From NCBI GenBank assembly GCA_002692325.1, contig NZJU01000040.1, positions 1 to 9,074 of the forward strand: a stretch of DNA of 9,074 nucleotides, given 5' to 3'. Under the pieces are notes generated by a model. That model did not search any database and had not been told where the DNA came from. It saw nothing but the letters and a program-made list of their open reading frames with translations. A program made the position numbers and the translations under genes. This document shows, one piece after another, positions 1 to 7,246 of the stretch. Position 1 is the first letter of the stretch; each line of letters starts with the position of its first letter. This stretch comes from Candidatus Pelagibacter sp. Its GTDB lineage: Bacteria; Pseudomonadota; Alphaproteobacteria; Pelagibacterales; Pelagibacteraceae.

Positions 1-186
1 TTTCCCAAAAAATTTATTTTTATCCTTGTCCCTAAGTTCATAAGCCTCATGAGCACCTGTAGAGGCACCTGATGGTGCAATAGCAGTTGCGGAAATTTCA
101 TTTTCTAAAATAATTTCTGCTTCGACTGTTGGATTTCCTCTGCTATCAAAGACTTGTCTGCCTTTTAAACTTTTTATTTTTGTCAT
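1..186 (-). CDS. eno: Enolase, N-terminal part (cut by window edge)
   Basis: Phosphopyruvate hydratase, which interconverts 2-phosphoglycerate and phosphoenolpyruvate in glycolysis and gluconeogenesis in the cytoplasm. Only the first 62 codons are present and the gene continues past the left edge. Reading leftward from the ATG at 184-186, the protein starts [20 protein letters not shown]. The DSRGNPT motif (residues 14-20), the mobile active-site loop PSGASTG (38-44) and the ELRD motif (50-53) are hallmarks of the enolase N-terminal domain. The start codon lies two bases after the kdsA stop, so it is very probably cotranscribed with and translationally linked to kdsA. No Shine-Dalgarno motif is visible. 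The catalytic barrel domain is outside the window, so intactness cannot be judged. Confidence 0.96.
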   Translation of the reverse strand, partial: MTKIKSLKGRQVFDSRGNPTVEAEIILENEISATAIAPSGASTGAHEAYELRDKDKNKFFGK

Positions 187-188
187 TA

Positions 189-1010
189 TTATTTTACTAA
201 CTTATCAATCTCAATTAATTTTTTTAATAAATTTTTTACTTCGTTTAATGGGACCATGTTTGGTCCATCTGATGGGGCATTGTCTGGATTATCATGTGTC
301 TCTATAAAAATTGCACCAACGCCAACAGCTATTGCAGCTCGCGCTAAATGAGGCACAAATTCTCTTTGGCCTCCACTTTTTTCTCCCATTCCTCCTGGTT
401 GCTGAACAGAGTGAGTTGCATCAAAAACTATTGGGAATCCGAATTTAGACATTATAGGTAAAGCTCTCATATCTGAAACTAGAGTATTATAACCAAAACT
501 TGCTCCTCTCTCTGTAATTAATATGTTTTTATTTCCAGACTCCTCAATTTTTTTTATAACGTTTTCCATATCCCAGGGTGCTAAAAATTGTCCTTTTTTT
601 ACATTTATGACTTTACCTGTTTTAGCAGCAGCAATTAATAAATCTGTCTGTCTGCACAAAAATGCCGGAATTTGTAAAACATCTACGTGATTCGAGACAA
701 CTGAACATTGTTCAGCGGTATGAATATCTGTCAAAACTGGAACTCCAACTTCTTTTCTTATTTTATCAAATATAGGAAGAGATTTGTCTAAGCCTAAACC
801 TCTTTTTCCTTTTAAACTTGTTCTATTAGCCTTATCAAATGAGGTCTTATAAATTAAATTTATTCCTAACTCACCAGTTATCTTCTTTAATTCTGTTGAA
901 ATCTTTATCGCATGTGTTTCACTTTCAAGCTGACAGGGTCCTGCGATTAAAGTGAATGGGTTATTGTTTGCTATTTCAAAACCAGAACATTTTACTTTAT
1001 GATTAATCAT
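189..1010 (-). CDS. kdsA: 3-deoxy-D-manno-octulosonate 8-phosphate synthase (metal-dependent type)
   Basis: Condenses phosphoenolpyruvate with arabinose 5-phosphate to give Kdo 8-phosphate, a precursor of the inner core of lipopolysaccharide. The 273-residue product is close to the usual length. Visible family motifs are AGPCQLES (23-30), [12 protein letters not shown] (54-65), the GKRGLGLD stretch (68-75), LTDIHTAEQ (93-101), [12 protein letters not shown] (137-148), [11 protein letters not shown] (165-175), [12 protein letters not shown] (196-207) and the C-terminal SDGPN (247-251). Cys26, His200, Glu237 and Asp248 keep exactly the spacing of the metal ligands remembered for the Aquifex enzyme (Cys11, His185, Glu222, Asp233). 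This predicts the metal-dependent class, unlike E. coli KdsA, which has Asn at the Cys position. The ATG overlaps the pyrG stop by four bases (1007-1010). The related DAHP synthase family is excluded by the strong KdsA motifs. Confidence 0.97.
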   Translation of the reverse strand: MINHKVKCSGFEIANNNPFTLIAGPCQLESETHAIKISTELKKITGELGINLIYKTSFDKANRTSLKGKRGLGLDKSLPIFDKIRKEVGVPVLTDIHTAEQCSVVSNHVDVLQIPAFLCRQTDLLIAAAKTGKVINVKKGQFLAPWDMENVIKKIEESGNKNILITERGASFGYNTLVSDMRALPIMSKFGFPIVFDATHSVQQPGGMGEKSGGQREFVPHLARAAIAVGVGAIFIETHDNPDNAPSDGPNMVPLNEVKNLLKKLIEIDKLVK

Positions 1011-2629
1011 TTTTTCGATTTGGTTTTTGCAGCTTTAATAAATGATGAGAATAAAGGATGTGGAGATAAAGGTCTAGATTTAAATTCTGGATGAAATTGA
1101 ACACCTATAAACCACGGGTGATTATTTAATTCAATAATTTCTGGTAATTTATTATCTGGTGATAAACCTGAAAAAATCATTCCTTTTTTTTCAAATTCCT
1201 TTCTAAAATTGATATTTACTTCGTATCTATGCCTATGTCGCTCATTAATTTTTTGAGTATTGTATATTTTACAAATTAATGTGTCCTTTTTTAGTCTAGC
1301 CTCATAACTCCCTAATCTCATCGTGCCTCCTAAGTTTTTATCTGTTCCTCGCATTAATTTACCATCTTTTGTCCATTCGCTCATTAAACCAACTACAGAG
1401 ACTTTTGAACTTCCAAATTCACTTGATGTTGCTTTCTTGATATTAAGTTTATTTCTTGCAAATTCAATTATGGCCATCTGCATTCCAAAACATATTCCTA
1501 AAAAGGGTACTTTATTATTTCTTGCAAAATTAATTGCAGCGATCTTTCCTTCTGTGCCACGCTTACCAAATCCACCAGGTATTAATATTCCAGAAACACC
1601 TTTTAATTTTTCTTTAATTTGATTTGGTTTAAGTTTATCTGATTCAATTCTTAATAAATTCACTTTCAAATTATTAGCTATTCCTCCATGTGTTAAGGCT
1701 TCATCTAATGATTTGTATGCATCCTTTAATTCAACATATTTTCCAATAATCCCAATATTTACTATATTCTTTGTTTTTAAAACAAGTTTTGTAATTTTTT
1801 TCCAAGGTTTCAAATTTACTTTTTTTCTAGATTTAATCTTAAAATATTTTAGAACTCTGTCATCTAATTTTTGCTTATTGAAACTTATTGGAGCTTCATA
1901 AATCGTCTTTACATCTACTGTTTCAATAACGTCCTCAATAGAAACATTGCAAAATAAAGAAATTTTTTTTCTCTGATCTAAAGGTATTGTTCTTTCAGAC
2001 CTACAAATTATGATATCTGGTTGAATACCAATGCTTCTAAGCTCTTTGACGGAGTGTTGAGTAGGTTTAGTTTTTATCTCGTCCGATGCTTTCATATAAG
2101 GCACGAGTGTTAAATGAATAAATAAAGTATTTTTTCTTTTAACTTCGTTAGAGAATTGTCTTATGGCCTCTAAAAAAGGGAGACTTTCTATATCACCTAC
2201 AGTCCCACCTATTTCACAAATTACAAAGTCTTCTTTAGCTACATCTTTTTTTATAAAATCCTTTATTCTATTTGTAATATGGGGAATTACTTGAACTGTT
2301 TTGCCTAAATATTTTCCTTCTCTCTCATTTTTAAGTACATCACTGTAAATTTTTCCCGTAGTAATATTATCTGATTTTTTTGCTGAAATTCCTGAGAACC
2401 TCTCATAATGACCTAAATCAAGATCTGTTTCAGCTCCGTCATCTGTAACAAAAACTTCTCCATGTTGAAAAGGGCTCATTGTTCCTGGATCGACATTTAA
2501 ATAAGGATCTAATTTTCTCAGCCTAACCTTATAGCCTCGTGACTGTAATAGATAAGCAAGAGAAGCCGAAGAAAGTCCTTTTCCTAAAGATGAAACCACG
2601 CCGCCTGTAACAAATATGTATCGCGCCAT
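1007..2629 (-). CDS. pyrG: CTP synthase
   Basis: Converts UTP to CTP using ATP and glutamine-derived ammonia, the last step of de novo pyrimidine nucleotide synthesis. The protein has 540 residues, the normal full length. The N-terminal synthetase domain (about 1-265) carries the P-loop [10 protein letters not shown] (9-18), [11 protein letters not shown] (39-49), the Mg-binding Asp71 and Glu139, and the UTP/CTP-site KTKPTQ (186-191). The C-terminal class I glutamine amidotransferase domain (about 290-535) has the oxyanion region PGGFGKRG (351-358), the nucleophile Cys380 in GICFGMQ, and His513/Glu515 in VQFHPEF. All catalytic residues are present. The tail is lysine-rich. The start is 39 bases after secG and the stop overlaps kdsA. 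CTP is needed for CMP-Kdo formation, which gives a loose metabolic link to kdsA. Confidence 0.99.
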   Translation of the reverse strand: MARYIFVTGGVVSSLGKGLSSASLAYLLQSRGYKVRLRKLDPYLNVDPGTMSPFQHGEVFVTDDGAETDLDLGHYERFSGISAKKSDNITTGKIYSDVLKNEREGKYLGKTVQVIPHITNRIKDFIKKDVAKEDFVICEIGGTVGDIESLPFLEAIRQFSNEVKRKNTLFIHLTLVPYMKASDEIKTKPTQHSVKELRSIGIQPDIIICRSERTIPLDQRKKISLFCNVSIEDVIETVDVKTIYEAPISFNKQKLDDRVLKYFKIKSRKKVNLKPWKKITKLVLKTKNIVNIGIIGKYVELKDAYKSLDEALTHGGIANNLKVNLLRIESDKLKPNQIKEKLKGVSGILIPGGFGKRGTEGKIAAINFARNNKVPFLGICFGMQMAIIEFARNKLNIKKATSSEFGSSKVSVVGLMSEWTKDGKLMRGTDKNLGGTMRLGSYEARLKKDTLICKIYNTQKINERHRHRYEVNINFRKEFEKKGMIFSGLSPDNKLPEIIELNNHPWFIGVQFHPEFKSRPLSPHPLFSSFIKAAKTKSKK

Positions 2630-2637
2630 GGAAGATT

Positions 2638-2643
2638 ATTATA
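2638..2643 (-). promoter_or_regulatory. Possible -10 box just upstream of pyrG
   Basis: The minus strand reads TATAAT here, a perfect -10 hexamer, eight bases upstream of the pyrG ATG within the 39-base secG-pyrG gap. Initiation at normal spacing would leave a leader of only a few bases, so the transcript would be nearly leaderless. No -35-like hexamer stands at 16-18 bases. In DNA this AT-rich the hexamer is expected often by chance, so this is only a weak candidate for an internal promoter. Confidence 0.2.
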
Positions 2644-2668
2644 CTTAATAAAGTCTTAAAAGATAGTT

Positions 2669-2971
2669 TTATTTATTATTTTCTGGAATTTGTGGAAGAT
2701 TTGAATTCTCATCAAGCTCTTTCTCAAGAACTGATTGAGTTTCACGTAACTCGTCTCTCGAAATCGAAACTAAGATTATACTATTAACAATAAAAAGAGT
2801 TGCAACAATAGCTGTAAATTTTGTCAGAAATGTACTAACTGACCTTGAAGACGTGAAATTATCTTGTGAAACCCCTAATCCAAGCGCTCCACCCTCTGAC
2901 CTCTGAAGCAAAACTGAGATGACTAAAGCGATAGCTAAAATAATGTTTATTGTAATTATTAAATTTTCCAT
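2669..2971 (-). CDS. secG: Preprotein translocase subunit SecG
   Basis: Small inner-membrane subunit of the SecYEG channel that assists SecA-driven export. The 100-residue protein has two predicted membrane helices, about residues 3-22 and 52-70. They are joined by the signature cytoplasmic loop QRSEGGALGLG (23-33) and followed after the loop by the family-typical R-x(4)-FLTKFTA region (43-54). A short polar, acidic C-terminal tail (71-100) follows, as in other alphaproteobacterial SecG proteins. The ATG lies five bases after the tpiA stop codon (TAG), which suggests one transcript. There is no Shine-Dalgarno motif. Length and topology are normal for the family. Confidence 0.95.
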   Translation of the reverse strand: MENLIITINIILAIALVISVLLQRSEGGALGLGVSQDNFTSSRSVSTFLTKFTAIVATLFIVNSIILVSISRDELRETQSVLEKELDENSNLPQIPENNK

Positions 2972-2976
2972 GAGTA

Positions 2977-3720
2977 CTATCTATAATAATTTTTTATTAT
3001 ATCAATGAATTTTTTAGAGGATTTAGACGCTCCTCCAATCAAAAAACCATCGATTTCACTAATTTCTTTATACATCTTTACACTATGTTTATCGACAGAA
3101 CCACCATAAAGTACAGGAAGAGTTTTTTTCTTATAGATACCCTCTAATACCTTTCTAATATGTAAAGATGTTTTTTTTAATTCTTTTGAAGTAGGTAATA
3201 TCCCAGTTCCTATCGACCATATTGGCTCATAGGCTATAATGAATTTTTTATAGTCGAATTTTTTTTCTAAAACATTTAATAATTGTTTTTTTAAAACTGA
3301 GGAAGTCTTTTTTGTTTTTTTCTCTTTTTTATTTTCTCCGATGCAAAAAATAATCTTTAGATTATTATTTAATGCAGATTGAACTTTTGCTTTTAAAATT
3401 TGATCAGTGTCACCTTCACTTCTATTATCTGAGTGACCTATTATGATATGAGAGGCGCCAACACTTTTAAGCATATACGCACTAATCGCAGCTGTATCTG
3501 GGGAGAAAAAATCTTTGTGATAACAGTTTTGTGAACCTATTGTAATACTCTTATTTTTAAAATATTTGCTAAAATCACTTATAAGTGTATAGGGTGGGGT
3601 CATAATTATGCGATATTTATTTCTATTATTGTCTCTTGCGTAAAAAGAACTAATTTTTTTTAAGATATTTAAAGATTTTGGAACTCCAAACATTTTCCAA
3701 TTTCCGATAAAATATCTCAT
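2977..3720 (-). CDS. tpiA: Triosephosphate isomerase with unusual interface motif
   Basis: Interconverts dihydroxyacetone phosphate and glyceraldehyde 3-phosphate. It is 247 residues, normal for the family. The catalytic set is present: Asn7 and Lys9 in GNWKM, His96 in GHSDNR, and Glu165 in YEPIWSIGTG, which includes flexible loop 6. The phosphate-binding GGS (206-208) and GG (229-230) are also present. Two usually strict motifs deviate: GHSERR reads GHSDNR (95-100), and the loop-3 TGE/TGD reads TAA (76-78). In the known family these residues meet across the dimer interface (yeast numbering Glu77-Arg98), and the Glu replaced by Asp98 neighbours the catalytic lysine. It is the first gene of the leftward unit. 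The neighbours secG, pyrG and eno support true TpiA rather than a paralogous tetrose-phosphate isomerase, but that alternative is not excluded by sequence alone. Confidence 0.94.
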   Translation of the reverse strand: MRYFIGNWKMFGVPKSLNILKKISSFYARDNNRNKYRIIMTPPYTLISDFSKYFKNKSITIGSQNCYHKDFFSPDTAAISAYMLKSVGASHIIIGHSDNRSEGDTDQILKAKVQSALNNNLKIIFCIGENKKEKKTKKTSSVLKKQLLNVLEKKFDYKKFIIAYEPIWSIGTGILPTSKELKKTSLHIRKVLEGIYKKKTLPVLYGGSVDKHSVKMYKEISEIDGFLIGGASKSSKKFIDIIKNYYR

Positions 3721-3784
3721 GATAATTGCTATAAATTAGATTTTGCTCTATAGGTGTTAATTTTAAGTTTAATAATATAATACA
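3721..3784. promoter_or_regulatory. Divergent tpiA / ppiD-trp promoter region
   Basis: These 64 bases are the only sizeable gap between the two divergent units, so they should hold the main promoters for both. Rightward, TTGCTA (3726-3731) and TATAGG (3749-3754) are 17 bases apart and would start transcription near 3761, leaving a leader of roughly 24 bases. A perfect TATAAT (3776-3781) lies too close to the ppiD ATG to be its -10 box. Leftward, TTAACA (minus strand of 3755-3760) sits 16 bases from TAATTT (minus strand of 3733-3738), giving a leader of only a few bases before tpiA. The candidate elements overlap. No operator palindrome, leader peptide or riboswitch is seen. The region call is sound from layout; the individual boxes are weak. 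Confidence 0.5.
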
Positions 3785-5221
3785 ATGATAAGATCAATAG
3801 GTAAATCAACAAAATCGATTCTACTAAAATTATTAGTAGGAATATTAATTCTTCCTTTTATATTTTGGGGTATGGGCGACATTTTCAGAGGTGGAAATCA
3901 AAACATAGTCGCAACTATTGACTCGGAGAAGATCCATTCTCAAGAATTTGTTAATTTTGTAAACAAACTTGATTTAAATGAGAAACAAATAAGTCAATTA
4001 AAAAGTAGTGGTATGTTAGAACAAATTCTTTCTGAATATATTGGAAAAAAGATTATTGATTTAGAAATTAGTTATTACAATATTGTAGTATCGGACAAAT
4101 CTTTAAAAGAAATGATCATTAATGATGAAACTTTTCATAAGAATGGAAAATTTTCTAGAACTGAATATGAGAAATTTTTAATTACAAATAATCTTACTGC
4201 TCCAATGTTGGAGAAAAATATAATGGAACAAGAAAAGAAAAGACAGCTATTAAGTTATTTATCTGATGGTGCTGTAATTCCAAATTTTCTAATTCAATAT
4301 GAGTATAATAAAAAAAATCAAGAAAAGCAGTTACAATATATTGACCTAAGCGAATTATATAACAAAAAAAAATATTCTGATAAAGAAATAAATGAAACAT
4401 TTGAAAAAAATAAAAAATTTTATACTGAAAAACTTAAAAGTTATTCTTATGCTATACTAACTCCAAAAAATTTAAATTTTGAAAACAACGATACCCAGTT
4501 TTTTAAGAAACTAGATGAAATTGAAAATGATATATTGGATGGAAAAAGCTTTGAAAAAATTTCTTCTGAGAATAAATTACCAGTTCTAAGAATCGATAAT
4601 CTCAAATTGAATGATCTAAATAAAGAAGAAGATAAAAATAATTCTGCTTTATTAAGTAAAATATTCCCATACGAAGATGAAAATAAAATTGAATTTTTAA
4701 AGGTTGGTGAGAATTTTTATATTGTTAAATTAGAGAAAATTGATTTAAAACAAAATGACCTGAGTAATAAAGAGGTTAAAGACTCAATTATTTCTCAACT
4801 TAGTTTAGTATACAAGCTTCAATCTAATACAAATATTGTTAAAGAAATTAATAAAAACAAAAAAGACTTTTTAAAAGATTTTTCCACCAAAAATAATTTG
4901 CTTATAAAAAGTGCTAAGATAAAAGGTGTGAATGATAAAAGTAATTTTGATGAAACTATAATAAAAAAGATATTTGAAATTAAAGACGGTGAAATTGGAT
5001 TAATAACTGACAATTCTTTTAGTAAAAACTATTTAATTTTATCAGAAAAAACAAAATTTAGCAGTATTGATAAAAATTTTTCTAAATTTGATACATTGGA
5101 AAAAACTACTAAGCTAGGGAACGCACAAGAAATATACAGTTTGTATGATCGAAATTTAAATAATAAATATGAGGTTAAGGTAAATCAAAAAGTTTTAGAT
5201 AGAATTAAAAATTCATTTTAA
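3785..5221 (+). CDS. ppiD: PpiD-like (SurA/parvulin family) membrane-anchored periplasmic chaperone
   Basis: Probable folding factor anchored in the inner membrane and facing the periplasm, close to proteins leaving the Sec channel. After a basic N-terminus (MIRSIGKSTK) comes one hydrophobic helix (about 12-32). A SurA-N/PpiD-type helical region follows (about 40-200) with the typical VATIDSEKIHSQEFVNFVN opening. Residues 219-320 look like a reduced parvulin-type domain but lack the GGDLG motif and the histidines expected near its first strand and near FYIVKLEKI (311-319). A second similar half, KIFEIKDGEIGLITD to YLILSEK (395-422), follows. At 478 residues it is shorter than the roughly 600 usual for PpiD. 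Isomerase activity is therefore doubtful and a chaperone role is more likely. The stop overlaps the trpE start by one base (TAATG), so it heads the trp transcript. The family call rests on architecture and gene order and is less certain than for the neighbours. Confidence 0.8.
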   Translation: MIRSIGKSTKSILLKLLVGILILPFIFWGMGDIFRGGNQNIVATIDSEKIHSQEFVNFVNKLDLNEKQISQLKSSGMLEQILSEYIGKKIIDLEISYYNIVVSDKSLKEMIINDETFHKNGKFSRTEYEKFLITNNLTAPMLEKNIMEQEKKRQLLSYLSDGAVIPNFLIQYEYNKKNQEKQLQYIDLSELYNKKKYSDKEINETFEKNKKFYTEKLKSYSYAILTPKNLNFENNDTQFFKKLDEIENDILDGKSFEKISSENKLPVLRIDNLKLNDLNKEEDKNNSALLSKIFPYEDENKIEFLKVGENFYIVKLEKIDLKQNDLSNKEVKDSIISQLSLVYKLQSNTNIVKEINKNKKDFLKDFSTKNNLLIKSAKIKGVNDKSNFDETIIKKIFEIKDGEIGLITDNSFSKNYLILSEKTKFSSIDKNFSKFDTLEKTTKLGNAQEIYSLYDRNLNNKYEVKVNQKVLDRIKNSF

Positions 5222-6678
5222 TGAAAATTAATACAAGTTTCAGCAAATTCAAAAAAATTCATTTAAAAAGAAAAAATCAAATTCTATTTAAATCAAAAAC
5301 TTGCAGAGAATACTCCAGAATAGAGAATTTATATAAATTTCTGTTAGCCGAAAAAAATAGTTTTATTTTTGAATCTGTTGAAAAGGGTTCTATAAGGGGG
5401 AGATACACAATTATTGGTTTTAATCCTGATAAAATTTGGGATATCAATAATAACATAGTTACGTTACATGAAAATGGTATCAAAACGAGAATTAAAATAA
5501 ATCCACTAAGGTACTTAAATAAATTAATTAGTAACTTCAAAATTGATATTCCGAGACAATTACCGTCGATGGCGTCTATGTTGGTTGGATATTTTTCATA
5601 TGATATTATTCGATATATAGAAAAAATTCCGAATAAATGTAAAGATAATTTAAAAATACCTGATGTTAGGCTCTCACGTCCTAAAAACTTAGTGATATAT
5701 GATAATTTAAAAAAAAAAATTTACTATATTGAAAATATCTATTCAGATACCAAAATAAAAGATTATAAAGATACATATGAGACAATCCTAAACAAATTTT
5801 ATTCATTTGAGAATTTTGAAAGAATTAAACTGCCAGATCAATTTACATTTAAACCTAACAAAAATTTAATTAAATCAAATACAACTAAAGAGAAATTTAA
5901 ATATTTGGTAAATAAGGCAAAAAAATTAATAAAAAGTGGTGATATTTTTCAGGTTGTACTAAGTCAAAGATTTGAAAGAAGAATAAATAAAAAACCTATA
6001 GAAATTTATAATCATTTAAGAAAATCCAATCCCTCTCCATTTATGTTTTATTTTAATTATGACGATTTTAAAATTCTTGGAAGTAGTCCGGAAATACTGG
6101 TTAGACTTAGAAAAAATGAAATTACAATTAGACCGATAGCAGGAACAAGACCTAGGGGTAAAAATAAAAAAGATGACAAAAAATATGAGACTAGTTTGCT
6201 AAAAGACAAAAAAGAGATAGCGGAACATCTTATGTTGTTAGATCTTGGCAGAAATGATGTTGGTAAAGTTGCTAAAGTAAACACTGTTAAGGTCACCGAA
6301 AAATTTAAAGTAGAGAAATATTCTCATGTTATGCATATCGTATCAAACGTAGTTGGAAAGTTTAATAACAGATTTTCCATATTTGAAACTCTTTTATCAG
6401 GATTTCCTGCTGGGACAGTCAGCGGTGCCCCAAAAATAAGAGCAATGGAAATAATCGATGAACTTGAAAAAAATAAAAGAAAATTATACGCTGGTGGTAT
6501 TGGTTATTTTACCCCAAATAACGAATTTGATACTTGCATTGCATTAAGAACAGCAGTGATTAAAAAAAATAAATTCTATGTTCAGGCTGGAGCAGGAATA
6601 GTGGCAGATAGTAAACCATCAAGCGAATATACTGAAACAGTAAATAAAGCAAAGGCTTTAATGAAAGCAGTTGATTAA
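5221..6678 (+). CDS. trpE: Anthranilate synthase component I
   Basis: Makes anthranilate from chorismate using ammonia delivered by TrpG, the first committed step of tryptophan synthesis. It has 485 residues. The N-terminal domain includes FESVEKGSIRGRYTIIG (50-66), matching the LLES...GRYS region where tryptophan binds for feedback inhibition, with Ser52 at the key serine position. The chorismate-binding domain (about 220-480) contains SSPE (288-291), IRPIAGTRPRG (303-313), EHLMLLDLGRND (335-346), SHVMHIVSNV (368-377), FPAGTVSGAPKIRAMEII (395-412) and GAGIVADS (457-464). Mg-ligand glutamates are probably in SSEYTE (467-472). It is a separate gene, not the fused TrpEG of rhizobia. The start aligns with the alphaproteobacterial N-terminus and overlaps the ppiD stop by one base. 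The stop abuts the trpG ATG (TAAATG). It carries an 11-base A run. Confidence 0.98.
   Translation: MKINTSFSKFKKIHLKRKNQILFKSKTCREYSRIENLYKFLLAEKNSFIFESVEKGSIRGRYTIIGFNPDKIWDINNNIVTLHENGIKTRIKINPLRYLNKLISNFKIDIPRQLPSMASMLVGYFSYDIIRYIEKIPNKCKDNLKIPDVRLSRPKNLVIYDNLKKKIYYIENIYSDTKIKDYKDTYETILNKFYSFENFERIKLPDQFTFKPNKNLIKSNTTKEKFKYLVNKAKKLIKSGDIFQVVLSQRFERRINKKPIEIYNHLRKSNPSPFMFYFNYDDFKILGSSPEILVRLRKNEITIRPIAGTRPRGKNKKDDKKYETSLLKDKKEIAEHLMLLDLGRNDVGKVAKVNTVKVTEKFKVEKYSHVMHIVSNVVGKFNNRFSIFETLLSGFPAGTVSGAPKIRAMEIIDELEKNKRKLYAGGIGYFTPNNEFDTCIALRTAVIKKNKFYVQAGAGIVADSKPSSEYTETVNKAKALMKAVD
5709..5719 (+). repeat. A11 homopolymer tract inside trpE
   Basis: Eleven consecutive adenines encode the end of Leu163, then Lys-Lys-Lys and the start of Ile167, between the N-terminal and chorismate-binding domains of TrpE. 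It is the longest single-base run I found in the window. Gain of one A meets a stop within a few codons and loss of one A within about a dozen, so polymerase slippage here would produce TrpE lacking its catalytic domain. The run is a direct reading; any functional slippage is speculation. Confidence 0.9.
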
Positions 6679-7245
6679 ATGAAAATTTTGTTAATAGATA
6701 ATTATGATAGTTTTACTTATAATTTATTTCATTATATCTCTAAGTTTAATAACAACGTAGAGGTTTTAAGAAATGATAAGGTTAACGGGAGAACTATTTT
6801 AAAGAAGAAATATGACAAAATAGTAATTTCACCAGGACCTGGTAATCCCAATCAAGCAGGAAATTGTCTCAAAATTGTAGAAGAGGTTTATAAAAAAATC
6901 CCAATTTTAGGTGTCTGTTTAGGGCACCAAATAATTGGACAAGTATTTGGAGGCAAAATCGTAAACGCTAAAACTATAATGCACGGTAAAACTAGTAGAA
7001 TTAAACATAAAAAAATTGGTTTATTTAGAAATATTCAGAATGATTTTGATGCTACAAGATATCATAGTTTAATTGTTGACCGAGATACTTTCCCAAAAAA
7101 ACTGATAATTACAGCTGAAACTAAGAATAGAACAGTAATGGGATTAATGCACAAAGATTACAATATTCATGGCTTTCAATTTCATCCTGAGAGTATTAGT
7201 ACTAAAGTTGGTATAAAACTTATTAGAAACTTTATTATTAATTAA
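6679..7245 (+). CDS. trpG: Anthranilate synthase component II (glutamine amidotransferase)
   Basis: Class I glutaminase that hydrolyses glutamine and channels ammonia to TrpE. The 188-residue single-domain protein is the normal length. Motifs in order are LLIDNYDSFTYNL (4-16), VISPGPGNP (49-57), the nucleophile Cys80 in GVCLGHQ, the HGKTS signature (102-106), RYHSL (127-131), and the catalytic His169 and Glu171 in FQFHPESI. The HGKTS and YHSL motifs separate it from carbamoyl-phosphate and GMP synthetase glutaminases. PabA of folate synthesis is nearly identical in motif content, and one protein serves both roles in some bacteria. Position between trpE and trpD makes the trp role secure and a dual role possible. 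Its ATG directly follows the trpE stop, which favours coupled synthesis of the two subunits in equal amounts. Confidence 0.97.
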   Translation: MKILLIDNYDSFTYNLFHYISKFNNNVEVLRNDKVNGRTILKKKYDKIVISPGPGNPNQAGNCLKIVEEVYKKIPILGVCLGHQIIGQVFGGKIVNAKTIMHGKTSRIKHKKIGLFRNIQNDFDATRYHSLIVDRDTFPKKLIITAETKNRTVMGLMHKDYNIHGFQFHPESISTKVGIKLIRNFIIN

Positions 7246-7246
7246 T

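Noticed and set aside
1323..1622. 99-codon open frame on the plus strand
   Set aside because: It lies wholly antisense to the pyrG glutaminase domain, and the peptide resembles no family I recognise. The reverse strand encodes intact catalytic motifs.
1713..1901. 62-codon open frame on the plus strand, rich in Phe and Ile
   Set aside because: Antisense shadow of pyrG; its hydrophobic look comes from lysine and asparagine codons read in reverse.
2972..2976. Regulatory element between tpiA and secG
   Set aside because: Five bases are too few to hold a promoter or operator; it is simply an operon junction.
3776..3781. Perfect TATAAT three bases before the ppiD ATG
   Set aside because: Initiation from it would fall inside the ppiD start codon region and no -35 box is at the right distance. 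Chance occurrence is likely in AT-rich DNA.
4194..5013. Minus-strand open frames (68 and 64 codons) opposite ppiD
   Set aside because: They are Phe/Leu/Ile-rich shadows of AAA/AAT-rich coding sequence, with no start context or family motif.
5277..6296. Minus-strand open frames of 87 and 79 codons opposite trpE
   Set aside because: They are fully antisense to conserved TrpE motifs; apparent membrane-like peptides are an artefact of AT-rich lysine codons.
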